From: an uncultured Thiothrix sp.
GTDB taxonomy: Bacteria; Pseudomonadota; Gammaproteobacteria; Thiotrichales; Thiotrichaceae
Assembly: GCF_937873765.1 (NCBI RefSeq)
Contig: NZ_CALMZC010000002.1
Coordinates: 1 to 64,000, forward strand
Direction of reading: 5' to 3'
Length of the DNA: 64,000 nt
This document shows positions 46,095 to 56,406 of the stretch, one piece after another. Position numbers and translations under genes: made by a program. Each line of letters begins with the position of its first letter. Position 1 is the first letter of the stretch. The notes below the pieces were generated by a model. The model was not told the DNA's origin and did no database searches. It saw only the letters and a list, made by a program, of their open reading frames with translations.

Positions 46095-47546
46095 CTATGC
46101 GCTAGGCTTATCATACTCTTTTGTAACTTCAACCAAGCGAATTACATTAGTTGAACCGGGCTGACCAAATGGAACTCCTGCAGTCACTACTATGCGATCC
46201 CCTAACACTGCAAAACCTTTACGCTGCACCATCCGCGCTGCCTTCCCCACCATATCCGAGAGTGACACCACATCACGGGTTTGCACTGCGTATACGCCCC
46301 AAGCCAGAGTGAGCTTACGAGCAACATGGTGTGAAGGCGTCGAGCCTAAGATGGGTACTAAACCGCGCGCACGGGCGGCGCGTAAGGTGGTTGAACCCGT
46401 ACTACTAAAGGTGACAATCGCCACACAACGCCGTGCCGTAGCAATATCAGAGGCTGCCCGTGCAATCGCATCCGCATCGGTTGGCTCACCTTCTAGTGGA
46501 TAAGTTTTCAGGGCATGATTACTACGTACATCACGCTCAGTTTCAATAATAATCCGTCCCATGACCTCAACCGCTTCAATAGGATACTGACCTGCTGCTG
46601 TTTCTGCCGAGAGCATGACTGCATCAGCTCCATCATAAATTGCTGTCGCTACATCTGAAGCTTCCGCCCGCGTCGGCACTGGCGAATTAATCATAGATTC
46701 CAGCATCTGCGTTGCCACAATCACGGGACGGCCTAACGAACGTGCGGTCTCCACAATGCGCTTTTGAATAGCTGGTACCCGTTCAGGTGGTAACTCCACG
46801 CCTAAATCCCCACGCGCAACCATGACTGCATCCGCTAATTCAATAATTCGATGCAATTGATCTAATGCAGAAGGCTTTTCTAGTTTGGCTAAAATACCTG
46901 CGCGGCCAGTTACTAAATTACGTGCTTCTATAATATCTTCTGGGCGTTGCACGAAAGACAGAGCAACCCAGTCAACCCCCAGCTCTAAGCCAAACGCTAA
47001 ATCGGCACGATCTTTTTCGGTTAAAGCACTAATCGGCAACTGTTTATCCGGAACATTCACGCCTTTCCGGTCAGAAATAACACCGCCTACAACAACGGTG
47101 GTTACCGCTACTAAGGGAGTGGCTTGAGTTACTTGTAAGCGGACTTTACCATCATCTACTAGTAACTCGTGACCTGCTTCGAGTACATCAAAAATCTCTT
47201 TATGCGGAAGGCTCACACCCTCTTGATCACCTACACGTTTTTCTAAATAAAGATTAAAGGTATCGCCCTTGTTTAAAGTGATTTTGCCTTCAGCAAAGGT
47301 GCCAATACGTAATTTTGGCCCTTGTAAGTCCATCAAAATGCCAATCGGGCGATCAAATTCAACCTCCATCGAACGAATAAGATTGAAACGCGCTCGTTGA
47401 TCCTCATGGCTACCATGACTAAAATTCAGGCGAAATACATTTACACCGGCTTCAACCAACTTGCGCAATACAGTTTCATCATTCGAAGCGGGGCCTAAAG
47501 TGGCTACAATCTTGGTGCGCCTGTCTAATTTAAAAGGACTTTTCAT
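46095..47546 (-). CDS. pyk: Pyruvate kinase
   Basis: 483 residues. Converts phosphoenolpyruvate and ADP to pyruvate and ATP, the last glycolytic step. Seen: RTKIVATLGPAS at the start, VFRLNFSHGSHEDQ, the catalytic region GILAKLEKPSALDQL, MVARGDLGVELPPERV and ATQMLESMINSPVPTRAEAS. Length fits the PykA-type of gammaproteobacteria, though A versus F cannot be told safely. Sits between mgsA and glgC on the same strand. Confidence 0.95.
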   Translation of the reverse strand: MKSPFKLDRRTKIVATLGPASNDETVLRKLVEAGVNVFRLNFSHGSHEDQRARFNLIRSMEVEFDRPIGILMDLQGPKLRIGTFAEGKITLNKGDTFNLYLEKRVGDQEGVSLPHKEIFDVLEAGHELLVDDGKVRLQVTQATPLVAVTTVVVGGVISDRKGVNVPDKQLPISALTEKDRADLAFGLELGVDWVALSFVQRPEDIIEARNLVTGRAGILAKLEKPSALDQLHRIIELADAVMVARGDLGVELPPERVPAIQKRIVETARSLGRPVIVATQMLESMINSPVPTRAEASDVATAIYDGADAVMLSAETAAGQYPIEAVEVMGRIIIETERDVRSNHALKTYPLEGEPTDADAIARAASDIATARRCVAIVTFSSTGSTTLRAARARGLVPILGSTPSHHVARKLTLAWGVYAVQTRDVVSLSDMVGKAARMVQRKGFAVLGDRIVVTAGVPFGQPGSTNVIRLVEVTKEYDKPSA

Positions 47547-47588
47547 TTGTTTGTTATTCCATGATCCATACGGTGAATAATCGAAGCT

Positions 47589-48053
47589 TCAATTAGCCAA
47601 ACTAGCATTTAAACGCTGTAGATAAGCTTCATAGCGCTCCTCAATCGAGAGAATATCCGGCGCTAATTCGGGTTGTGTAAAATAGCGGCTAGAAATCAAA
47701 TAATCTGCAGTGCTTTGATTACAAGCCAGAGGAATTTCATACAAGGTCGCTAAGCGGACTAAGGCTTTTACATCGACATCGTGTGGCTGTGGTGTCATTG
47801 GATCTTGCAAGAAGATAACACAACCAATTTTACCTTCAGCGATCAAAGCACCTACTTGCTGGTCGCCACCTAAAGGGCCACTTTTCAAGGGATGAATCGT
47901 CAACTCAGGATAGGCATGTTGTAATAAGCGCCCTGTCGTGCCAGTTGCATAAATCAAGCGCCCCTGCAGATGTGCCAGATTCTTTCCCACCCATGCCACT
48001 AAATCGGGTTTAGTGCGATCATGAGCAATCATCGCAATGGCTAAGTTTGGCAT
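47589..48053 (-). CDS. mgsA: Methylglyoxal synthase
   Basis: 154 residues, close to E. coli MgsA. Converts dihydroxyacetone phosphate to methylglyoxal and phosphate, an overflow bypass. Seen: IAMIAHDRTKPDLVAWVGK, ATGTTGRLLQ, SGPLGGDQQVGALIAEG with the catalytic Asp, and FLQDPMTPQPHDVDV. Placement next to pyk and the Entner-Doudoroff genes fits relief of sugar-phosphate build-up. Confidence 0.93.
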   Translation of the reverse strand: MPNLAIAMIAHDRTKPDLVAWVGKNLAHLQGRLIYATGTTGRLLQHAYPELTIHPLKSGPLGGDQQVGALIAEGKIGCVIFLQDPMTPQPHDVDVKALVRLATLYEIPLACNQSTADYLISSRYFTQPELAPDILSIEERYEAYLQRLNASLAN

Positions 48054-48122
48054 CCGCCTATCCTCTTAGAGAACCTTGCTGAGCAAGGCTGAATGTTGAT
48101 TCAACAGCATGATTAGCGAATT

Positions 48123-48749
48123 TTAAGCCTTTTTCAAAGCCTGAGCTGCCTGTGCCAAGGCTTGCACGGCTTGCCAATCGCCTGCTTGCAGTAAATTATC
48201 CGGTGTGACCCAAGACCCACCCACGCACATCACATTCGGTAGTGCTAAATAATGGGCTGCGGTTTTTTCTGTAATGCCTCCTGTGGGGCAAAACATCACC
48301 TTAGGCAAGGGGCCATGCAAGGACTTTAACATGGGAACTCCACCAGCAGCCTCAGCAGGGAAAAATTTTAAGGTATCTAAACCTAGCTCCATCAAGCGCA
48401 TCACCTCAGAAGCAGTAGAAGCGCCCGGTAATAAAGGCAAGCCTTCATCCAGAGCGGCTTTAACTAAATCGGCAGTTGCACCCGGCGATACTGCAAATTG
48501 AGCACCCGCTGCTTTTGCTGCTTTCACATCCGCTAGGGTTAACACAGTACCCGCACCCACTTGACTACCCGGTACTTCGCTCATTAAGCGAATCACCTCT
48601 AAAGCAGCGGGTGTGCGCAAAGTGACCTCCAGAACCGTTAATCCGCCTGCGACCAAAGCCTCTGCCAAAGGCTTAGCCTGTGCAGTATCTTTCACAACTA
48701 ATACAGGAATCACCGCAACCTGCTGACACATGTCTCTTAATGAAAACAT
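48123..48749 (-). CDS. eda: KDPG aldolase
   Basis: 208 residues. Cleaves 2-keto-3-deoxy-6-phosphogluconate to pyruvate and glyceraldehyde-3-phosphate, the closing Entner-Doudoroff step. Catalytic Glu41 in LEVTLRTP and Schiff-base Lys128 in DTLKFFPAEAAGG. Strong ribosome site GAGGA. It follows pgi by 12 bases in the zwf-pgl-edd-pgi-eda run. Confidence 0.95.
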   Translation of the reverse strand: MFSLRDMCQQVAVIPVLVVKDTAQAKPLAEALVAGGLTVLEVTLRTPAALEVIRLMSEVPGSQVGAGTVLTLADVKAAKAAGAQFAVSPGATADLVKAALDEGLPLLPGASTASEVMRLMELGLDTLKFFPAEAAGGVPMLKSLHGPLPKVMFCPTGGITEKTAAHYLALPNVMCVGGSWVTPDNLLQAGDWQAVQALAQAAQALKKA

Positions 48750-48761
48750 TGCTAATCCTCT

Positions 48762-50408
48762 TTAGGCACGCAGTGCGTGAATATGCTTTAAAAGCCCCGC
48801 TGTCGAAGCATCCACATCAGCAGGAACAGTACGCTCCCGCAAAGCAGGCGCTAAGGCCGTGGCCAACTTTTTGCCTAACTCCACTCCCCATTGATCATAC
48901 GAATTAACACCCCAAATTACCCCTTGCACAAATACCTTATGTTCAAATAAGGCAACTAAACGCCCTAAAGTATTGGGTGTGAGTTGGCGATAGATAATCG
49001 AAGTCGAAGGTCGGTCACCCGGGAAAGTACGATGGGGGACTAACTGCTCAATCTGTTCAGCTGCTAAGCCTGCCGCCTGCATATCCGCACGCACAGCCTC
49101 AGCATTACGCCCAAAAGCTAAGGCCTGTGCCTGTGCTAAGACATTAGTCAGTAGCGTTTCATGATGGTGCTGTACATCGCCAAAAACGCTTTGGCTGCTT
49201 GGATTGGCGGCTGCCAAAAAATCCACAGGAATCACATCACTGCCTTGATGAATTAACTGAAAGAAAGAATGCTGTGCATTCGTTCCCGGCTCCCCCCAAA
49301 TCACAGCTCCCGTTGACTCTTGAATCGGCGTACCATCGAGTTGTACCCGCTTACCATTCGACTCCATATCTAGTTGCTGCACATAAGCGGGGAAACGTGC
49401 TAAATGTTGATCATAGGGAATCAAAGCAACCGTGGGATATTTCAGAAAATTACGCCGCCAAATCCCAATTAAGGCAAATAAAACTGGCAAATTACTACTT
49501 AAAGGCGCTGAACGAAAATGCTCATCCATCGCCTTCGCGCCTGCTAAGAACTCAGTAAAGGCTTGTTTGCCTAATGCAATCGCTACGGGTAAACCAATTG
49601 CCGACCACACTGAATAGCGTCCACCGACCCAATCCCAGAACCCAAACACGCGAGTATCATCAATCCCGTAAGTACGCGTTGTGGCCAAATTAGTCGAAAC
49701 CGCCGCGACATGTTGGCCTGCTTGTTCACCTAAGGCTAGTTTTAGCCATGCCAAAGCAGTACTGAAATTCAGCATCGTTTCTGCAGTCGTAAAGGTTTTA
49801 GAAGCAACAATCACTAAAGTAGTGGCAGGATTCAGCGGTGTGAGGGTATCGACAATATGCGCACCATCCACATTCGAGACGAAATGCAAACGTGGACCAT
49901 CATGCCAAGGCGCTAGTGAAGCAGTTACCATCACGGGGCCTAAATCCGAGCCACCGATACCAATGTTTACTACATCGGTAAAAGTTTGGCCGCTTACTGT
50001 TTTATAAGCCCCAGTACGTACCGCCTCTGCAAACTCTAAAAAGCGCTCACGCACTGCTTCGACATCTGCTAGCACATCTTGACCATCGACCGTTACACCG
50101 GCGGGAATCCCATCGCGTAAGGCCATATGTAAAACAGCGCGATTTTCGGTACTATTAATTTTTTCACCCTGCACCATTGCATCACGGCGTGCCTCCACTT
50201 GCGCATCAGCGGCAAGTTGCACCAAGGCATTAAGGGCGAAGCTATCAATCTTTTCTTTAGAAAAATCGATTAATAAATCATCCAGACTAAACGCCAAGCT
50301 CTGGAAACGCTCGGGATCATTCGCAAATAACTCCCGTAAATGCTGCGCCTTCAAACGCTCGGCATGCATTTCCAAAGCTAGCCAATCTTTAGTAAGATTT
50401 GCCTTCAT
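48762..50408 (-). CDS. pgi: Glucose-6-phosphate isomerase
   Basis: 548 residues, E. coli-type length. Interconverts glucose-6-phosphate and fructose-6-phosphate. Seen: NIGIGGSDLGPVMV, the signature region GGRYSVWSAIGLPVAIALG, and the C-terminal GVIWGVNSYDQWGVELGK. It lies 4 bases after edd. It would route fructose-6-phosphate from the kinase at 54475 back to glucose-6-phosphate for Zwf. Confidence 0.97.
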   Translation of the reverse strand: MKANLTKDWLALEMHAERLKAQHLRELFANDPERFQSLAFSLDDLLIDFSKEKIDSFALNALVQLAADAQVEARRDAMVQGEKINSTENRAVLHMALRDGIPAGVTVDGQDVLADVEAVRERFLEFAEAVRTGAYKTVSGQTFTDVVNIGIGGSDLGPVMVTASLAPWHDGPRLHFVSNVDGAHIVDTLTPLNPATTLVIVASKTFTTAETMLNFSTALAWLKLALGEQAGQHVAAVSTNLATTRTYGIDDTRVFGFWDWVGGRYSVWSAIGLPVAIALGKQAFTEFLAGAKAMDEHFRSAPLSSNLPVLFALIGIWRRNFLKYPTVALIPYDQHLARFPAYVQQLDMESNGKRVQLDGTPIQESTGAVIWGEPGTNAQHSFFQLIHQGSDVIPVDFLAAANPSSQSVFGDVQHHHETLLTNVLAQAQALAFGRNAEAVRADMQAAGLAAEQIEQLVPHRTFPGDRPSTSIIYRQLTPNTLGRLVALFEHKVFVQGVIWGVNSYDQWGVELGKKLATALAPALRERTVPADVDASTAGLLKHIHALRA

Positions 50409-50412
50409 CTAT

Positions 50413-52239
50413 TTATACTCCAGCAGCAAATAAGGAGCTGGCTCCACTAGAAGCAGGCCCAACCGCTTGGCGGAAGACTTGGAACAACTCACGCCCTAAA
50501 CCAGCCTCATTCGCGTCTAAATTCGCAGTTGCATTGGCTCGACTGTCAAAATCAGCCGCCAATACGCTCAATTCGCCGCTTTCTGCATCTAACCGGATCA
50601 AATCGCCATCGCGGATTTTGGCAATTGCACCACCTTCCATCGCTTCCGGACTTAAATGAATCGCGGCCGGCACCTTGCCACTCGCACCAGACATACGTCC
50701 ATCTGTAACCAAAGCGACTTGTTGCCCGCGATCTTGTAAGACACCTAAAACGGGGGTAAGGCTGTGTAATTCGGGCATACCATTAGCTTTTGGCCCTTGG
50801 AAACGCACAACACACACAAAATCCCCCGTCAACTCACCCGCTTTAAAAGCAGCTTGCACTTCTTCTTGGTCATGGAATACTTTGGCAGGTGCTTCAATAA
50901 TGCGGCGCTCAGACTTGACAGCCGACACCTTAATCACTGCCTCGCCAAGATTCCCTGTTAAACTGACTAAGCCACCAGAGGCTTGGAAAGCTTCAGTGTA
51001 GGGGCGCAAAATGTCGGTATCATGACTACTCGCAGCCCCTTCCACCCAAATAGCCTTGCCTTGCTCATTTAGCTTGGCCTCCTGCGTGTAATGATGCAGG
51101 CCAAAACCGGCCACAGTATGCACATCTTCATGTAAAAGACCGGCAGCCAGCAACTCGCGAATCACGAATTGCAAGCCACCAACAGCATGGAAATGGTTAA
51201 CATCAGCCGAGCCATTCGGATAAACCCGTGCCATTAAGGGTGTGACTGCCGACAGATCAGAAAAATCCTCTAAGCACACGATCAAACCTGCAGAACGTGC
51301 CATCGCAATTAAATGCAACACCAAATTGGTTGAGCCACCGGTTGCATTTAGCCCAACAATCCCATTCACAAAAGCTTTCGCCGATAAGACTTCACAAGCG
51401 GGCGTGTAATGCCCTGCTTCTGCAGTCAGTTTTAGCACTTGCTCCGTTCCCGCCACGGTTAAAGCATCGCGTAATAGCGTGTTAGGATTAACAAAACTGC
51501 TGCCCGGCAATTGCAGTCCCATAAACTCCATGAGCATTTGGTTGCTATTCGCCGTACCATAAAAAGTGCATGTCCCAACATTGTGATAAGACTGCATTTC
51601 AGCTTCTAGTAGCTCGGCACGCCCTACTTGACCGGCTGCATATTGCTGGCGCACTTTAGCTTTCTGGTCATTCGAAATCCCTGATACCATAGGCCCAGCG
51701 GGTAAAAACACACAAGGTAAATAACCGAAGGTTGCTGCGGCAATTACTAAACCCGGAACAATTTTGTCACAGACCCCTAAGAAGGCAGCGGCATCAAATA
51801 AATTATGACTCAGGGCAATCCCAGCAGCCATTGCAATCACATCGCGCGAAAACAGCGACAATTCCATACCCGGCTGACCCTGGGTTACCCCATCACACAT
51901 GGCAGGTACACCGCCTGCAACTTGCGCTGTTGCACCGACTGAACGAGCAACCTGTTTAATTAAAGCGGGATAAGCCTCGAAAGGTTGATGCGCTGACAAC
52001 ATATCGTTGTAGGCGGTCACAATTCCAAGATTAGGCGCTTTACTGGCTACAATTTTAAACTTATCAGAGACTGGGCTAGCAGCAACCGCATGGGCTAAAT
52101 TACCGCAAGCCAGCTGATGCCGATTATCACGTACCGCTGCTTGTTGCATACGTGCTAAATAGAGATTACGCGTCTGCTGACTACGTTGCTCAATCCGAGC
52201 TGTCACCTCGGCGATGACTGGGTGAACTGTGGTTTTCAT
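50413..52239 (-). CDS. edd: 6-phosphogluconate dehydratase
   Basis: 608 residues, the normal length. Dehydrates 6-phosphogluconate to KDPG. Fe-S cysteines are in [31 protein letters not shown] and [13 protein letters not shown], and the [17 protein letters not shown] motif is present. It belongs to the IlvD/Edd family, and context with eda and zwf fixes it as Edd. 20 bases after pgl. Confidence 0.97.
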   Translation of the reverse strand: MKTTVHPVIAEVTARIEQRSQQTRNLYLARMQQAAVRDNRHQLACGNLAHAVAASPVSDKFKIVASKAPNLGIVTAYNDMLSAHQPFEAYPALIKQVARSVGATAQVAGGVPAMCDGVTQGQPGMELSLFSRDVIAMAAGIALSHNLFDAAAFLGVCDKIVPGLVIAAATFGYLPCVFLPAGPMVSGISNDQKAKVRQQYAAGQVGRAELLEAEMQSYHNVGTCTFYGTANSNQMLMEFMGLQLPGSSFVNPNTLLRDALTVAGTEQVLKLTAEAGHYTPACEVLSAKAFVNGIVGLNATGGSTNLVLHLIAMARSAGLIVCLEDFSDLSAVTPLMARVYPNGSADVNHFHAVGGLQFVIRELLAAGLLHEDVHTVAGFGLHHYTQEAKLNEQGKAIWVEGAASSHDTDILRPYTEAFQASGGLVSLTGNLGEAVIKVSAVKSERRIIEAPAKVFHDQEEVQAAFKAGELTGDFVCVVRFQGPKANGMPELHSLTPVLGVLQDRGQQVALVTDGRMSGASGKVPAAIHLSPEAMEGGAIAKIRDGDLIRLDAESGELSVLAADFDSRANATANLDANEAGLGRELFQVFRQAVGPASSGASSLFAAGV

Positions 52240-52259
52240 AATAGTCTCGATCCGCGCCC

Positions 52260-52958
52260 TTAAGGCGCATAGTGAACCGTCAATTTATCACCAGCTTGCT
52301 GCAATAAAGCCTCAATCGGCCACTGACGTGGCTGTCGGGCAGCAAGGTTAGCCTGCACTTGTTCTAATAATTGCTGTTTATCAACGCCAGTAATAAGTAA
52401 ATGTACATGCTGAGCTTGCAATAAAGCAGCCAAACTTAGCGAAATTCGCGCCTCTGGCAAGTCAGGCGTTTGTACTTCTAGTAAAACCGCAGCGCTATTG
52501 GGATCTAAACCCGACTCTAAATTTGGTGCTTGTGGGAACAAAGAAGCGAAATGCCCATCATTGCCCATTCCCAATACTACTGAATCTAAAGGTAAGAACG
52601 CTTGCTGCAATGTATGTGCTAACTTAGCTAAATCACTCTCGGTTTGCCCAAGCTGGTATAAAGCCTGAAAGCTAGCGGCTGGCTCTAAACTATTCAATAG
52701 ATTAGTTTGCAATAAGCGGGCATTCGAGCGTTCGTTGCTAGGCTCTACTTGGCGTTCATCCGTTAAAGTAAAAGCAACTTTTGACCAATCCAATGCCTGT
52801 TTAGCCAATGCCTTAAAAAAAAGTACTGGCGTAGTCCCACCTGCAAATGCAGCAGTGGCTTTAGCTTTAGCTTGGATAGCAGCTTGCAGCTCACCGGCAA
52901 CTAGCTGAGCTAATTGTTCAGCTTGTACAGCACGGTCAGGATAGCCAATTAAGTTCAT
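52260..52958 (-). CDS. pgl: 6-phosphogluconolactonase
   Basis: 232 residues of the DevB type. Hydrolyses 6-phosphogluconolactone. Seen: [50 protein letters not shown] and the C-terminal [15 protein letters not shown]. Overlaps zwf by 4 bases, so translational coupling is likely. Confidence 0.95.
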   Translation of the reverse strand: MNLIGYPDRAVQAEQLAQLVAGELQAAIQAKAKATAAFAGGTTPVLFFKALAKQALDWSKVAFTLTDERQVEPSNERSNARLLQTNLLNSLEPAASFQALYQLGQTESDLAKLAHTLQQAFLPLDSVVLGMGNDGHFASLFPQAPNLESGLDPNSAAVLLEVQTPDLPEARISLSLAALLQAQHVHLLITGVDKQQLLEQVQANLAARQPRQWPIEALLQQAGDKLTVHYAP

Positions 52959-54430
52959 GCCTCAATTTCCCGCCAACGTCGACCATCCCGCGCCATCATT
53001 TCCACGGCTGCAATTGGACCACGACTGCCCGGATCATAAGCTTCTGGTTTTAGACCGGATGCTTCCCAAGCGTCAATGATCGGATCAATCCAACGCCAAG
53101 CCGCTTCGACTTCATCACCGCGCATGAATAAGGTTTGATTACCACGCACTACATCCATGATCAGGCGCTCATAAGCATCTGGCATCCGCCAGTTACCTTG
53201 ACGTCCCTCAGCAAAGCTCATGTCTAAAGGAATATCCCGCAAACGGAAGCCACCTGGCCCTGGATCTTTGGTCATAATATGGAGCTTCAAACCTTCATCG
53301 GGCTGCAAACGAATGATCAAGACATTCGGCATGGTCGGTGTTTCTAAATCACCAAACACTGAATGGGCTGGTTCTTTAAACACTATAGCGATTTCGGTCA
53401 TTTGTGCACGCAGCTTTTTACCCGTACGCAAATAGAATGGCACGCCAGACCAACGCCAGTTATCAATTTCTGCTTTAATCGCAATATAAGACTCTGTTCT
53501 GCTATCTGGATTACCCACATCTTTTAAATAAGACTCAGCATCTGAGCCATGCCCCATATACTGCCCGCGCACTGTACTGCTTAATACACTCCGCCCGGTT
53601 AAAGGTCGTAAAGAGCGCAGCACTTTGAGCTTTTCATCCCGCAAAGCATCCGCATCGAATTTATAGGGCGGCTCCATCGCTAACAGACAAAGTAACTGAA
53701 TTAAATGGTTTTGTACCATATCACGGATAGCACCTGCAGTATCATAATAGCTACCACGACTACCTACGCCTAAAGACTCAGCCGCAGTGATTTGCACATG
53801 ATCAATGCGTGTTGCATTCCATAATGGCTCGAACAGTGCGTTGGCAAAACGCAGCGCCATTAAGTTCTGTACCGTTTCTTTCCCAAGATAATGGTCAATC
53901 CGATAAACTGATTTTTCATTAAATACACTACTGAGAGCTTGATTCAGTTCAATCGCACTTTCTAAATCATGACCTAGCGGTTTTTCCACCACTAAACGGG
54001 CTTTGACCGTCGCCAAACCGACATTTGCTAAACCTTGAGCAATCGTACCGAATAGAGCAGGGCCAACCGCCAAATAGTAAACACGAATATGCTCAGGGCG
54101 TTCATTAAGGTAACTGACTAGCTCACCCCAAGCACTCGAGTCTGTTACATCGATATGCAAATAGCTTAAACGATGGATGAAACGTTCAACAGCTTCTGAG
54201 CTTAACTCTTCAGTGGCAACATGTTGCTGTAAAGCGTCACGAGCCTCAAGTTTGAAAGCTTCAGTGTCTTGCTCAGTACGCGCCAAACCTAGAATACGAG
54301 CAGCGGCTGGAATTTGTCCATCAGCATCGCGTCGAAACAAAGCAGGCAGCAACTTGCGCATTGCTAAATCGCCAGTACCGCCAAAAATGACAAGATCAAA
54401 GGGATCAACAGGAATGACCGTGCTGCTCAT
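52955..54430 (-). CDS. zwf: Glucose-6-phosphate dehydrogenase
   Basis: 491 residues. Oxidises glucose-6-phosphate to the lactone with NAD(P). The dinucleotide loop is VIFGGTGDLAMRKLLPAL, and the substrate motif is RIDHYLGKETVQN. Length and the FRLRDIPLDMSF region are normal. Entry point of the Entner-Doudoroff run. The gap of 44 bases to the upstream kinase gene shows no clear promoter. Confidence 0.97.
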   Translation of the reverse strand: MSSTVIPVDPFDLVIFGGTGDLAMRKLLPALFRRDADGQIPAAARILGLARTEQDTEAFKLEARDALQQHVATEELSSEAVERFIHRLSYLHIDVTDSSAWGELVSYLNERPEHIRVYYLAVGPALFGTIAQGLANVGLATVKARLVVEKPLGHDLESAIELNQALSSVFNEKSVYRIDHYLGKETVQNLMALRFANALFEPLWNATRIDHVQITAAESLGVGSRGSYYDTAGAIRDMVQNHLIQLLCLLAMEPPYKFDADALRDEKLKVLRSLRPLTGRSVLSSTVRGQYMGHGSDAESYLKDVGNPDSRTESYIAIKAEIDNWRWSGVPFYLRTGKKLRAQMTEIAIVFKEPAHSVFGDLETPTMPNVLIIRLQPDEGLKLHIMTKDPGPGGFRLRDIPLDMSFAEGRQGNWRMPDAYERLIMDVVRGNQTLFMRGDEVEAAWRWIDPIIDAWEASGLKPEAYDPGSRGPIAAVEMMARDGRRWREIEA

Positions 54431-54474
54431 GAATACTGGGTTTCCTTGGTGGTGATTAACAATTCTATTTGTTA

Positions 54475-55419
54475 TTAGAGTGCAGCTTGAATTTCTGCAC
54501 GAGTCGGCAAATTGGCACCGCGTCGCGAGCAGGTAATTGCAGCCGCGACTGTAGCGGTGTAACCCATCTTAAATAAGGTTTCGTTGTTAAGCTGCTCAGA
54601 CCAAACAGCTCTAGAATTTTTTAAGCTGGCAACAGCATCTAATAGAGATGCTTGGAAGGTGTCACCTGCACCTACGGTGTCAATCACTTTTACAGATTGA
54701 CCGGGCACATCGACTTGTCCATGTTGGCTCCATAAAGAAGCTCCATTACCCCCACGCGTTAAAGCAACTAACTGCGGACCTTGTTGCAACCAGTTTTCCA
54801 CAATTGTTTCGGGCCGCTGCTCAGGATAAAGTAAGTGCAAGTCCTCATCGCTTACTTTGACCATATCAACTAATGGTAAAAGCTCAACAATGCGTTGTTT
54901 CCAAATTTCTAAACGTGGCTCGACATTCAAGCGCACATTAGGATCTAAGGAAAGAAGGCGCTTGCCCGAATGTTGCTGGGCAAGCGCAAAGTACGAATCG
55001 GCAGTCGGCTGTGCAACGATGGAATAGGAACCGAAGTGAATAATCGCCGTACCCTCTAGATCGACATTAATATCGTCTAAAGTTAACAAACGATCCGCCG
55101 CGCCGTTACCGTAAAAAGCATAACTAGGTACGCCCGCAGCATCCTGCTGGACGAAACCTAAAGTAGTGGGTGCTTGCTTACGCGCAATCAGATGAGTTTT
55201 AACCCCTTCTGATTGCAAACTTGCTAAGAGCCTTTCACCTAAGAAGTCTGTAGAAAGTCCTGTCAACATCGCGACTGGGCAGCTTAAACGTGCTAGACCC
55301 ACTGCTACATTCAGCGGTGAACCACCGACACGTGCACTCAGCGGTACTTCAAAAGCTGCTTGATCAACAACCTCTGTCGTAAACACATCGAATAGTGCTT
55401 CTCCACAGACAACAAACAT
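54475..55419 (-). CDS. PfkB-family sugar kinase, likely fructokinase
   Basis: 314 residues of the ribokinase/PfkB family. Seen: the N-terminal GG motif RVGGSPLNVAVGLARL and the C-terminal signature VKVIDTVGAGDTFQASLLDA with the catalytic Asp. In such clusters the enzyme is usually a fructokinase making fructose-6-phosphate, which Pgi would convert. Glucose or another sugar remains possible. It follows the porin gene by 21 bases. Confidence 0.8.
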   Translation of the reverse strand: MFVVCGEALFDVFTTEVVDQAAFEVPLSARVGGSPLNVAVGLARLSCPVAMLTGLSTDFLGERLLASLQSEGVKTHLIARKQAPTTLGFVQQDAAGVPSYAFYGNGAADRLLTLDDINVDLEGTAIIHFGSYSIVAQPTADSYFALAQQHSGKRLLSLDPNVRLNVEPRLEIWKQRIVELLPLVDMVKVSDEDLHLLYPEQRPETIVENWLQQGPQLVALTRGGNGASLWSQHGQVDVPGQSVKVIDTVGAGDTFQASLLDAVASLKNSRAVWSEQLNNETLFKMGYTATVAAAITCSRRGANLPTRAEIQAAL

Positions 55420-55440
55420 GATGGCTTTCCCTAGCTCAAC

Positions 55441-56406
55441 TTAGAAGGTGTAGTTAAAGCGCACACGAGCAGCATTGACTTTATCATCAGTGCCATCTAC
55501 GCCACCCACATCAGTCGCTTTAGAGGTACTAGCTGCAAAAGTGACGGTAGCATCTTTAGCGCCGAATAAAGGAACAGTATATGCACCATAGAAAGTATTT
55601 AACTTTGCATCAGCCCCTGTGTAATCTTCTTTAGAAGTCACATAACCAACACCCCATGGGCCTTGAGTGAAATTCAAAGCAACGGAGGTTACATCTGTAC
55701 CATCGTTATCTGCATTCTTTTTAGAAAGACTAGCATTAGCAGTACCACCAGCGACATCAAAACCAGCACCAACCCCGAAGCCAGTGTGTGATGTTTCAAC
55801 ATCATCTACTGTACTTTTAACACTTTCTAAGCCAGCCCTTACAGTAACCGCTCCTGCTTTATAAGTTACAGCTGGGCGTACTGCCGCAAATTTATCAAAG
55901 TCGCTAGTATTTTTTGCAGCCATGACACCCAATTCAAAATTCATCGCATCATTTGGCTTTAAATGTACAGCCGTATGAATGACACTGTCTTTACGACCAC
56001 GTGCTGCATTAGTACCATAAGGTGACATACTACCTGCGTGCTCAGCTACAGTATCTTTACCCACTGGAAATAGATCTACACCTTCAAAACGACCGATTTG
56101 AACATCCCAGCCGCTACGTCCCATTTGCAGATAAACGTCATCATAACCTAAGTCGCTACCTTTAAATGGTACTAAAGGTTGTGCAACACCTTTAATGAAA
56201 TAGTCATCGCCCTTTAGCTCACCAGTCGCATTTAACTTAATGCGCCCACCGTTATAGTAACTAGTGTCAGCATCACCACCTTTAGCAGTCAAATCTAATT
56301 CAACATCCCCACCGATGTTAAAAGTTTTCTCTTGTGCTTGAACATTAAAGCCCACTAATAAAGCAGCTATCCCACAAGCAACGCTCAATTTCAGTTTGGT
56401 TTTCAT
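55441..56406 (-). CDS. Outer-membrane porin, probably sugar-induced
   Basis: 321 residues with a signal peptide cut after NVQA (about 24). The mature protein is made of alternating strands with Gly, Asp and aromatic residues (YDDVYLQMGRSGWDVQIGRF, FDVAGGTANASLSKK) and ends with a terminal Phe in RVRFNYTF, as porins do. As the first gene of the sugar-catabolism run, with a LacI-type palindrome in its leader, it is likely the sugar entry pore. Substrate not readable. Good GAAGG ribosome site. Confidence 0.75.
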   Translation of the reverse strand: MKTKLKLSVACGIAALLVGFNVQAQEKTFNIGGDVELDLTAKGGDADTSYYNGGRIKLNATGELKGDDYFIKGVAQPLVPFKGSDLGYDDVYLQMGRSGWDVQIGRFEGVDLFPVGKDTVAEHAGSMSPYGTNAARGRKDSVIHTAVHLKPNDAMNFELGVMAAKNTSDFDKFAAVRPAVTYKAGAVTVRAGLESVKSTVDDVETSHTGFGVGAGFDVAGGTANASLSKKNADNDGTDVTSVALNFTQGPWGVGYVTSKEDYTGADAKLNTFYGAYTVPLFGAKDATVTFAASTSKATDVGGVDGTDDKVNAARVRFNYTF

